From: Streptomyces niveus
GTDB taxonomy: Bacteria; Actinomycetota; Actinomycetes; Streptomycetales; Streptomycetaceae
Direction: 5' to 3'
DNA: 64,000 nt
NCBI RefSeq assembly: GCF_002009175.1
Contig: NZ_CP018047.1
Span: forward strand, 6,510,001-6,574,000
Of this stretch, positions 8,691 to 15,372 are shown piece after piece. Below the pieces are notes generated by a model. That model made no database searches and was not told where the DNA came from. It worked only from the letters and a program-made list of their open reading frames with translations. The translations under genes were made by a program, and so were the position numbers. Position 1 is the first letter of the stretch, and each line of letters begins with the position of its first letter.

Positions 8691-8954
8691 ATGGACCAGA
8701 TAACAATGCACAGCAGGGCGCGAGTACCTGCCATCACATGTGGGAGCAGCGCGACCAGTTCACGGCTCGACCGCCATCTCGCGGTGCTCGGCGGCCCTGC
8801 CGTCCCGCAGCGCGAGGCGGCCGAAGCGACGAGCCTGATGCGGGAGTTGACCTCGCGGGACGAGGTGCGGACGCGTAGGAGCAAGAGCGCGCGCGTCTCC
8901 CTGTTCGCACCGCTGAGGCGGCTGCGGCGGTCCCTCTTCGGCAGCCGCCACTGA
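8691..8954 (+). CDS. Small basic protein of unknown function
   Basis: An 87-residue protein that I do not recognise as a named family. The N-terminal part contains TMHSRARVPAITCGSSATSS with a single cysteine. The C-terminal third is strongly cationic (RTRRSKSARVSLFAPLRRLR then RSLFGSRH) and could be an amphipathic helix that binds membrane or nucleic acid. The ATG at 8691 follows GGGGAG at 8681-8686. The upstream 8640-8660 TAGGGTTAACC stretch may be part of its promoter. It stands alone between the lipase and an ABC exporter. Confidence 0.6.
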   Translation: MDQITMHSRARVPAITCGSSATSSRLDRHLAVLGGPAVPQREAAEATSLMRELTSRDEVRTRRSKSARVSLFAPLRRLRRSLFGSRH

Positions 8955-9187
8955 CCCGTCCGGTCGGCGGTCGCCGACCTCCCGGACAGTGCTCGGACGA
9001 TCACACCGTCCCGACGCAGCGCCGCTCTCCGCTCGCCCGTCACTCCCAGGGCCCGCGGCGGTGCGTCGGTGTGCTCGCCGAGCGCCCGGACCGCCCCTCG
9101 GCGGTGCCGCCGTCTCACCACCCGGCCAGGTGAACCGGCGGCAGCGGAAGGGGCGGTCGCACGACGGGGCGGTACGGACGGCGGCGT

Positions 9188-9970
9188 CTACGTGCCGCTC
9201 GTCGTGTACTTGCGCACCGTCAGCGGTACGAACACCGCCAGGATCACCACTGACCACAGCAGCGCGCCCGCCACCGGGTTCGCCAGCGGCCAGGCCGCGT
9301 CCGCGCTCGGCGACACGTTGCCGCACAGCTCGCGTACGGCCGCCGCGACCGCGCTGATCGGGTTCCACTCGGAGACCACACGCAGCCAGCCCGGCAGACC
9401 CTCCGTGGGGATGTAGGCGTTGGAGAGCAGCGGCAGGACGAAGGTGACGCTGCCCAGTTGGCCCGCGATCTCCTCGTTGCGGATGAGCAGACCGAGATAC
9501 GCGCCGACCCAGGTGGTCGCGAGGCGGAAGAGCAGCAGCAGACCGAAGGCCCCGAGCGCGCCCGGCACGCCGCCCTCGATCCGCCAGCCCACCGCGATGC
9601 CCACGAGGACCAGCGGCACGATGCCGATCGCCGTGGTGAGCACATCGGCCGCGGTCTGGCCCAGCGGTACGGCGATCCGGCTCATCGGCATGGTGCGGAA
9701 GCGGTCCATCACCCCGCGCTGCGCGTCCTGGGCCGACTGGAACATGCCGGTCATGATGCCGCCGGCCGCCGTCGCCGCCAGCAGCCCCGGTACCAGGAAG
9801 GCCCGGTACTCCTCGCCCGGTGTCGCGAGCGCGCTGCCGAAGACGTAACCGAAGAACAGCAGCATGGTGATCGGCATGGTCTGGGTGAGGATCACCACGC
9901 CGGGGGAGTGCCTGATCCGCTGGAGATGGCGGCCGAGTACGGCCGTGCTGTCGTGGGCGACGGTGCTCAC
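9188..9970 (-). CDS. ABC-2 type multidrug exporter permease
   Basis: A 260-residue membrane protein with about six hydrophobic segments, starting at ITMLLFFGYVFG. The cytoplasmic loop DRFRTMPMSRIAVPLGQTAAD is the ABC-2 permease signature region. Its GTG start overlaps the stop of the ATPase gene by four bases, so the two are co-translated. Together they form a DrrAB-like exporter. Control by the divergent TetR gene is likely, because palindromic sites flank the start of the ATPase gene. Confidence 0.92.
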   Translation of the reverse strand: MSTVAHDSTAVLGRHLQRIRHSPGVVILTQTMPITMLLFFGYVFGSALATPGEEYRAFLVPGLLAATAAGGIMTGMFQSAQDAQRGVMDRFRTMPMSRIAVPLGQTAADVLTTAIGIVPLVLVGIAVGWRIEGGVPGALGAFGLLLLFRLATTWVGAYLGLLIRNEEIAGQLGSVTFVLPLLSNAYIPTEGLPGWLRVVSEWNPISAVAAAVRELCGNVSPSADAAWPLANPVAGALLWSVVILAVFVPLTVRKYTTSGT

Positions 9971-10950
9971 GCCGCGCTCCTCTCGTTCTCCGTACGGGGC
10001 GTGACCGAGTCGCCGGTCAGCCGCAGGAACACCTCGTCCAGGGTCGGCGGGCGCAGGCTCGCGTCGATCACCGGCACCCCCGCCGCGTCCAGTTCGCGGA
10101 CGATCCGGGGCAGGGTCAGCGTGCCGTCGCTCGCCACGGCTCCCACCGCGCGGCGCGCCCGGTCGATCACCGGCTCCGTACCGGTCAGCTGGTCCAGCAC
10201 GCCCGCGGCGGCGACGAGGACCGTCTCCGTGGCGTCCTCGGCGACGACCACCTCCGCGTACGCCCCGATCCGGGACTTGAGCGCGGCGGGCGTACCGCTG
10301 TGCGCCGCCCGGCCGTGGTCGATCAGGACGATGTTGTCGGCCAGCCGGTCGGCCTCCTCCAGATACTGGGTGGTCAGCAGGACGGTGGTGCCCTCGTCGG
10401 CCAGCTCGCGCACCGCGGTCCAGATCTGGCCGCGGCTGCGCGGGTCGAGTCCGGTGGTCGGCTCGTCGAGGAAGAGCACCCGCGGAGGGACGAGCAGGCT
10501 GGACGCCAGATCGAGCCGGCGGCGCATGCCGCCCGAGTAGGTGCGGGCGGCCCTGTCCGCCGCCTGGCCGAGTTCGAAGCGCTCCAGCAGCTCGTCCGCG
10601 CGGGCCCGGCCCGCCGTTCCCCTCAGACGCAGCAGTTTCGCGAAGAGCCGGAGGTTCTCCCGGCCCGTCAACTCGCTGTCGACGGAGGCGTACTGGCCGG
10701 CGACGCCGATCGCCGCGCGGACCGCCGCCGCCTCCTTCGCGATGTCGTGCCCGGCGACGGTGGCGGATCCGCCGTCGGGCCTGGTGAGCGTGGTGAGGAC
10801 GCGTACGGCTGTGGTCTTGCCCGCGCCGTTCGGTCCGAGCACCCCGCAGACCGTGCCGGGGGCGACGGCGAGATCCAGCCCGCGCAGGGCGTGGACATCG
10901 CCGAAGCGCTTCTCCAGACCTTCACTAAGTACGGCGTACGTAGTATTCAT
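9967..10950 (-). CDS. ABC exporter ATP-binding protein, daunorubicin resistance (DrrA) type
   Basis: About 327 residues. Walker A is GPNGAGKTTAV, the Q-loop region is GVAGQYASVD, the signature is YSGGMRRRLDLA, Walker B is VLFLDEPTTGLD, and the H-loop follows in TTQYLEEADRLAD (glutamine in place of the usual histidine, as in other DrrA proteins). The C-terminal DrrA domain ends with RPPTLDEVFLRLTGD. The ATG at 10950 is used here; a GTG at 10959 is in frame. One copy of the TetR-type operator lies inside codons 3-9, so repressor binding would block both initiation and early elongation. Confidence 0.93.
   Translation of the reverse strand: MNTTYAVLSEGLEKRFGDVHALRGLDLAVAPGTVCGVLGPNGAGKTTAVRVLTTLTRPDGGSATVAGHDIAKEAAAVRAAIGVAGQYASVDSELTGRENLRLFAKLLRLRGTAGRARADELLERFELGQAADRAARTYSGGMRRRLDLASSLLVPPRVLFLDEPTTGLDPRSRGQIWTAVRELADEGTTVLLTTQYLEEADRLADNIVLIDHGRAAHSGTPAALKSRIGAYAEVVVAEDATETVLVAAAGVLDQLTGTEPVIDRARRAVGAVASDGTLTLPRIVRELDAAGVPVIDASLRPPTLDEVFLRLTGDSVTPRTENERSAA
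10925..10943. promoter_or_regulatory. Operator copy 2 for the TetR regulator, inside the ATPase start region
   Basis: CTAAGTAC-GGC-GTACGTAG: eight-base arms with one mismatch and the same three-base spacing as the perfect copy at 10969-10987. It covers codons 3-9 of the ABC ATPase gene. The centre-to-centre distance of 44 bp is close to four helical turns, so two dimers could bind the same DNA face. Confidence 0.7.
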
Positions 10951-10968
10951 ACGGCCCACCGTACCTCA

Positions 10969-10987
10969 CTACGTACGGTGTACGTAG
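10969..10987. promoter_or_regulatory. Operator copy 1 for the TetR regulator, perfect palindrome
   Basis: CTACGTAC-GGT-GTACGTAG: perfect eight-base arms around three bases, in the divergent gap between the exporter ATPase (start 10950) and the TetR gene (start 11028). Size and symmetry are typical for a TetR dimer. The position predicts repression of both transcription units. Confidence 0.75.
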
Positions 10988-11027
10988 CTAACCCTCTGGG
11001 GGAGAATGGCGGACGAGGTGATGACCG

Positions 11028-11741
11028 ATGGCGGGGCGACCTGCTGAACCCGAAGTGATCTGGTCGCGTCCCGAGCGCGCCGCCCGTGGCCCCAGGCCCG
11101 CGTACACCCGCGCCGAGATCGCGGCCGTCGCCGTACGGATCGCGGACGCCGACGGCCTGGACGCCGTCTCGATGCGCCGGGTCGCGGGGGAGCTGGGCTG
11201 CGGCACGATGTCGCTGTACAACTACGTGCCGCGCAAGGAGGATCTGTACGAGCTGATGGTCGACCTGGTCGCGGAGGAGCACGAACTGCCCGAGCGGCCC
11301 ACCGGCGACTGGCGGGCCGATCTGACGGCGCTCGCACACCGGTCGAGGGCGATGATGCGGCGCCATCCGTGGATGTCGCGCCTCATGTCGTCGGCCTACG
11401 GCTTCAGTCCGAACACGATCAAGTTCCTCGAATTCAGCCTGTGGTGCCTGGACCCGCTCGATCTGCCGTACGGCCGCAAGGTCGAGCTGGTGGCCATGGT
11501 GAACGGTGTCGTCACCACCTATGTCGCCAACGAGATCCAGACCGCCGAGCGCACCCGTTCCCTGCCCTGGCCGGCCGAGCGGGAGCACGAGATCCGGACG
11601 GCGTATCTGGAGAAGGAGATCGCCACGGGGCGCTACCCGCGGCTGGCGGCGGCCCTCGCGGAGGACTCGGGGCCGGTCGACATGGAGGCCGTCTTCGACC
11701 GGGCGCTGAGCCGGGTGCTCGACTCGTTCGGCGGCGGCTGA
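11028..11741 (+). CDS. TetR family regulator of the divergent ABC exporter
   Basis: A 237-residue repressor. The DNA-binding part is preceded by a 25-residue basic leader and reads YTRAEIAAVAVRIADADG, then SMRRVAGELGCGTMSLYNYV with the recognition helix, then KEDLYELMVD. The large C-terminal domain (about residues 85-235) resembles the TetR C-terminal class found beside DrrAB exporters. It begins with ATG just after a weak purine-rich site. Two palindromes in the 77-bp divergent gap are its probable operators. It would release on binding a hydrophobic drug. Confidence 0.9.
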   Translation: MAGRPAEPEVIWSRPERAARGPRPAYTRAEIAAVAVRIADADGLDAVSMRRVAGELGCGTMSLYNYVPRKEDLYELMVDLVAEEHELPERPTGDWRADLTALAHRSRAMMRRHPWMSRLMSSAYGFSPNTIKFLEFSLWCLDPLDLPYGRKVELVAMVNGVVTTYVANEIQTAERTRSLPWPAEREHEIRTAYLEKEIATGRYPRLAAALAEDSGPVDMEAVFDRALSRVLDSFGGG

Positions 11742-11775
11742 CGAGCCGCCGGATCCGACGGCCCGCCGGTACGGC

Positions 11776-12969
11776 TCAGATCAGGGCGAACTGGCCCTCC
11801 GGGCCCTCCTCGTGGTGGTCGAGCACCGACGCGGGGCGCCGGGCCGTGTCGGGCACCGGCAGCACACCGGCGGCCCGCAGCTCGTCCGCGCCGATCGCCG
11901 GCCCGTGGTCCAGCGCCGCGGCCAACTCCCGCTGGCCGGGCCGCAGTCCGGCGAGCAGCGCGAGCACGGTGATCAGCTCCAGCAGCTCCGACGTCCACTC
12001 CTGCGGCCAGGCCCGCGGGCCGATCGCCTCCAGGGTGCCCGGCTCCGGCACCGCCGCGCGCCGCTCGAACCACAGCTCGATCATCCGGACGCCACCGACC
12101 TGGAAGTCCCACGCCTCCACCGGCACGGGTGAGATCCGGCCGTCACCCAGGTGGAGCGTCTCGTCCTCGGAGTCGTAGGAGATCGTCGTGGGCCCGGCGG
12201 GGACGGCGGCGCGTACGTACGGGCGCCGTCCCCCCGGCAGACGGGGGCGCTCCCCGCCGTGCGCGCCCCGCACGTGGACCTCGCTCAGCCGGGCGCCGAG
12301 TGCCACCCCGGTCGCCCACAGCTCCGGATCGGCGGTCAGCGGCACCACGCAGCCGCGCGGCGAGGGCCGGGCCGCCGCGACCGCCCAGTCGAGCAACTGG
12401 CGTGCGGTGACCTCGTGTCCGAGGCGCGCGCTCAGTGACTCCGTGAGTCCGGGCGTCAGATTGGGCTCGGCGCCGCCCGGCCGGCGGTACAGCGGCCGGA
12501 TCCGGCCGGGCCGCCCGGCGGGGGAGCGGCCGTCCGGCAGCAGGGCGCTCACCAGCAGCGCCGGACCGGCGGCGCCGGGGACGAACCCCTGCTCCACGGC
12601 GAAGAGCTGGCGCTCGTCGGCGACCCGCCACAGCTCCGGCCTGGCCACGTCGATCAGCCGGTGGTCGGGGATCAGATACCGCTCGTCGAACGGACCGTGC
12701 CCCACCCGCAGCGGCGCCGGACACCGTCCGGACTCCCGCGCGAACCTCCCCGTGCCGGTGAGCTGTCCCGGCAGCGCGGTGACCGCGCTGCCCGGCGTAC
12801 GGGACCGGGTCGGCCGGAACAGCGCCGTACGCTCGGCCCCCGTGGCCCGTATCAGCGCGTCCCAGCGCGCGGTGAGCGAGGCGGCGTCGGGGGCGATGAT
12901 CCAGCCGCGGCCGAGCCGCAGCGGCGCCACCGACCACGGCATGAGGTCGCTCAGCAGCGGGGCCGTCAT
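11776..12969 (-). CDS. Stand-alone type ISP restriction-modification C-terminal-like domain protein
   Basis: A 397-residue protein that resembles only the C-terminal part of Streptomyces proteins named type ISP restriction/modification enzyme. Characteristic stretches are LSDLMPWSVAPLRLGRGW, TALFRPTRSRTPGSAV, IPDHRLIDVARPELWRVAD, GRIRPLYRRPGGAEPNL and EAWDFQVGGVRMIELWF. No helicase motifs, no nuclease motif and no methyltransferase D/N-P-P-Y motif are present, so it cannot cut or methylate DNA alone. It follows the GntR gene with a 56-bp gap and may share its transcript. Its role is unknown. The family assignment is from memory of annotations. Confidence 0.65.
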   Translation of the reverse strand: MTAPLLSDLMPWSVAPLRLGRGWIIAPDAASLTARWDALIRATGAERTALFRPTRSRTPGSAVTALPGQLTGTGRFARESGRCPAPLRVGHGPFDERYLIPDHRLIDVARPELWRVADERQLFAVEQGFVPGAAGPALLVSALLPDGRSPAGRPGRIRPLYRRPGGAEPNLTPGLTESLSARLGHEVTARQLLDWAVAAARPSPRGCVVPLTADPELWATGVALGARLSEVHVRGAHGGERPRLPGGRRPYVRAAVPAGPTTISYDSEDETLHLGDGRISPVPVEAWDFQVGGVRMIELWFERRAAVPEPGTLEAIGPRAWPQEWTSELLELITVLALLAGLRPGQRELAAALDHGPAIGADELRAAGVLPVPDTARRPASVLDHHEEGPEGQFALI

Positions 12970-13025
12970 ACGGGCACACCCCTCCCGGTCCGTCGCGTGC
13001 CGTCGTGAGGAGCGTACCGACCGGG

Positions 13026-13775
13026 TCAGTCCGTCTCCATGGTGACCGAGAACGAGAAGCGGTCGCCCCGGTAGCGGATCCTGGCCACGTCCACGACCTG
13101 GCCGTCCGCGTCGTACGTGACCCCCGTGTAGTGCAGGATCGGGCTGAGCAGCGGCACCTGGAGCAGACCGGCCGTGGCCGGGTCGGCGAGCGTGGCCTCG
13201 ACCGTGTCCGTGATCCGCCTGATCCGCACCCCCAGCACATCACGGAGCACCTTGGTCATCGGCCAGCGCTCCAGATCCGCGGGATCGAGCCGGTCCGCGA
13301 TCTCCGTACGCAGCGCGTTCTCCGCCCAGTTGGTCGGCTCACCGCTCTCGCCGTCGCGGCGCAGCCGCCGGTAGAGGGTCACCTCGTCGACACCCGGGAA
13401 GTACTCGGCCAGCTCGCCGGGCACCGGCGCCCGGCCGTGGCCGGTCACCGTCGTCCGCTCGCCCGACTGCTGTGCCACGACCGCGTCGATGGAGCCGAGC
13501 AGCCGACGGGGCGCCCCGCGCCGCGCGCCCGGTTCGATGAAGGTGCCGCGCCGCCGGTGCCTGCTGATCAGGCCCTCCTGCTCCAGCTCCTTGAGGGCCT
13601 GACGCATCGTCAGCACACTGACGCCGTAATGCCCCGCCAGTTGCTCCTCCGTGGGAAGACGCAGCGGGTCGTGCGGGCGCCGGCCGAGTATGGACGCCCG
13701 CAGCGACTGCGAGACCTGGTACCAGAGAGGCAGCTTGCGGTTGAGGACCAGCGAATCGGGTGCGAATGCGGTCAC
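13026..13775 (-). CDS. GntR family regulator, HutC/UTRA type
   Basis: A 249-residue regulator. The N-terminal winged helix (LPLWYQVSQSLRASIL, LPTEEQLAGHYGVSVLTMRQ, GLISRHRRRGTF) is followed from about residue 95 by a UTRA ligand domain ending in YRGDRFSFSVTME. GTG at 13775 is the start. It lies 13 bp behind hmgA on the same strand and is probably cotranscribed, so it may sense an aromatic-acid or hydroxyacid ligand and control tyrosine breakdown. The palindrome upstream of hmgA (15174-15199) is a candidate target, though it does not match the usual HutC-type consensus. Confidence 0.85.
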   Translation of the reverse strand: MTAFAPDSLVLNRKLPLWYQVSQSLRASILGRRPHDPLRLPTEEQLAGHYGVSVLTMRQALKELEQEGLISRHRRRGTFIEPGARRGAPRRLLGSIDAVVAQQSGERTTVTGHGRAPVPGELAEYFPGVDEVTLYRRLRRDGESGEPTNWAENALRTEIADRLDPADLERWPMTKVLRDVLGVRIRRITDTVEATLADPATAGLLQVPLLSPILHYTGVTYDADGQVVDVARIRYRGDRFSFSVTMETD

Positions 13776-13788
13776 GGCGGGCTCCGGG

Positions 13789-15138
13789 TCAGGGTCTGTC
13801 GGTGGGGGCCGCTCCGGAACTGGGCGTGAAGTGGCGCTCCAGACCCTGCCACACGTCGTCGTAGCCCGTCTGAAGGTGTCCGGCCGTCGCCGCCTGTGCG
13901 GTGGCGGTCACCGGCCAGCGCGTCTCGAACATGAACGCCAGCCCGTCGTCGATCCGCTGCGGCCTCAGCTCGGCGGCGCTCGCCCGTTCGAACGTCTCCC
14001 GGTCGGGCCCGTGCGCCGACATCATGTTGTGCAGCGAACCGCCGCCGGGGACGAAGCCCTCCGCCTTGGCGTCGTACGCCCCCTCGATCAGGCCCATGTA
14101 CTCGCTCATCACATTGCGGTGGAAGTACGGCGGCCGGAAGGTGTTCTCACCGACCAGCCACCGCGGCGCGAAGACCACGAAGTCGACACCCGCCAGTCCG
14201 GGGGTGTCGGACGGCGAGGTCAGCACCGTGAAGATCGACGGATCGGGGTGGTCGTAGCTGATGGTGCCGATGACATTGAAACGGCGCAGGTCGTAGACGT
14301 ACGGCAGATGGTTGCCGTGCCAGGCCACGACATCGAGCGGGGAGTGGTCGTACGTCGCGGTCCACAGATTCCCGCAGAACTTGTTGACCACCTCCGTCGG
14401 GCGCTCGATGTCCTCGTACGCGGCGACGGGAGCCAGGAAGTCCCGCGCGTTCGCCAGGCCGTTGGCGCCGATCGGGCCGAGGTCGGGGAGGACGAAGGGG
14501 CGGCCGTAGTTCTCGCAGACGTAGCCGCGCGCCGTCTCGTCCAGCAGCTCGACGCGGAAGCGCACACCGCGCGGGATCAGCGCGACATGGCCGGGCCGGG
14601 CGGCGAGCAGGCCGAACTCCGTGACGATCAGCAGCCCGCCGTGCTCGGGGACGATCAGCAGCTCGCCGTCGGAGTCGCTGAACACCCGGTCGGTCATGGG
14701 GGAGTTGGCGTGGTACAGGTGCACGGCCATACCCGCGCGCTGCGCGGCGTCGCCGTTGCCGCCGAGTGTCCAGAGGCCGGCCAGGAAGTCCGTGCCGGGC
14801 GCGGGCTCCGGCAGCGGGTTCCACCGCAGCCGGTTGGGGTCGGGCACGGACTCGGTGAACGGCGCGCCGCGCAGGGCGCCGTTGTCGGTCCGGGTGAACG
14901 GCGGGTGCGCCGCCGACGGGCGGACGCGGTAGAGCCAGGAGCGGCGGTTGTGGGCGCGGGGCTCGGTGAAGGCGCTGCCGCTCAACTGCTCCGCGTACAG
15001 CCCGAGCGGCGCTCTCTGCGGTGAGTTGCGTCCCACGGGCAGCGCACCCCGTACGGCCTCCGAGCTGTGCTCGTTGCCGAAACCGGTGACGTGCTCCAGC
15101 CCATCGGCCGTCTTCCGCGCCCGCTCCGTGCCGCTCAT
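13789..15138 (-). CDS. hmgA: Homogentisate 1,2-dioxygenase
   Basis: A 449-residue non-heme iron dioxygenase that opens the ring of homogentisate to maleylacetoacetate in tyrosine and phenylalanine breakdown. Signature segments are [14 protein letters not shown] near the start, [40 protein letters not shown] and [20 protein letters not shown], which carry the His and Glu iron ligands. Length matches the family. The ATG at 15138 (MSGTERAR) was chosen because the homologous domain starts a few residues later; an upstream ATG at 15240 would add an arginine-rich non-conserved stretch. Other tyrosine-pathway enzymes are not in the window. Confidence 0.96.
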   Translation of the reverse strand: MSGTERARKTADGLEHVTGFGNEHSSEAVRGALPVGRNSPQRAPLGLYAEQLSGSAFTEPRAHNRRSWLYRVRPSAAHPPFTRTDNGALRGAPFTESVPDPNRLRWNPLPEPAPGTDFLAGLWTLGGNGDAAQRAGMAVHLYHANSPMTDRVFSDSDGELLIVPEHGGLLIVTEFGLLAARPGHVALIPRGVRFRVELLDETARGYVCENYGRPFVLPDLGPIGANGLANARDFLAPVAAYEDIERPTEVVNKFCGNLWTATYDHSPLDVVAWHGNHLPYVYDLRRFNVIGTISYDHPDPSIFTVLTSPSDTPGLAGVDFVVFAPRWLVGENTFRPPYFHRNVMSEYMGLIEGAYDAKAEGFVPGGGSLHNMMSAHGPDRETFERASAAELRPQRIDDGLAFMFETRWPVTATAQAATAGHLQTGYDDVWQGLERHFTPSSGAAPTDRP

Positions 15139-15173
15139 CGTCGCTCCCCGTCTCGCTGTCCTGCCCGGTTCTC

Positions 15174-15199
15174 GAATCCTATGCTCAACCGTAGGATTC
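15174..15199. promoter_or_regulatory. 26-bp inverted repeat in the hmgA promoter region
   Basis: GAATCCTA and TAGGATTC form perfect eight-base arms around TGCTCAACCG. On the minus strand the arm nearer hmgA contains TAGGAT (15181 to 15176), a good Streptomyces minus-10 sequence about 38 bp before the hmgA start. A protein bound here would block the hmgA promoter. The regulator is not proven; the GntR protein encoded downstream is the nearest candidate. Confidence 0.6.
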
Positions 15200-15262
15200 C
15201 CAGGGTGGCGCGTCAACGGGAACGGGGCCCGTTGGCGCAAAGAGCCCCTTCTCCGGCGACTC

Positions 15263-15291
15263 GCCGGCCGGGCTCGAGAAGCCCGGCCGGC
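15263..15291. other. Perfect 12-bp stem hairpin in a divergent gap
   Basis: GCCGGCCGGGCT, loop CGAGA, AGCCCGGCCGGC. It lies between the divergent starts of hmgA (15138) and the molybdopterin oxidoreductase (15373). A hairpin there cannot terminate either gene. It could be a 5' leader structure of the oxidoreductase transcript or the end of an unannotated short RNA. Confidence 0.5.
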
Positions 15292-15372
15292 GGGCCCCTT
15301 CCCTCATCCGTACCGGTCGGTATGCTCGGGAGGGCTCGCGCGTCAGCGCCGTCGCCCGCCCCTGGAGGACCC

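Noticed and set aside
15263..15291. Terminator of hmgA or of the molybdopterin oxidoreductase
   Set aside because: Both genes are transcribed away from this hairpin, so it lies at their 5' sides.
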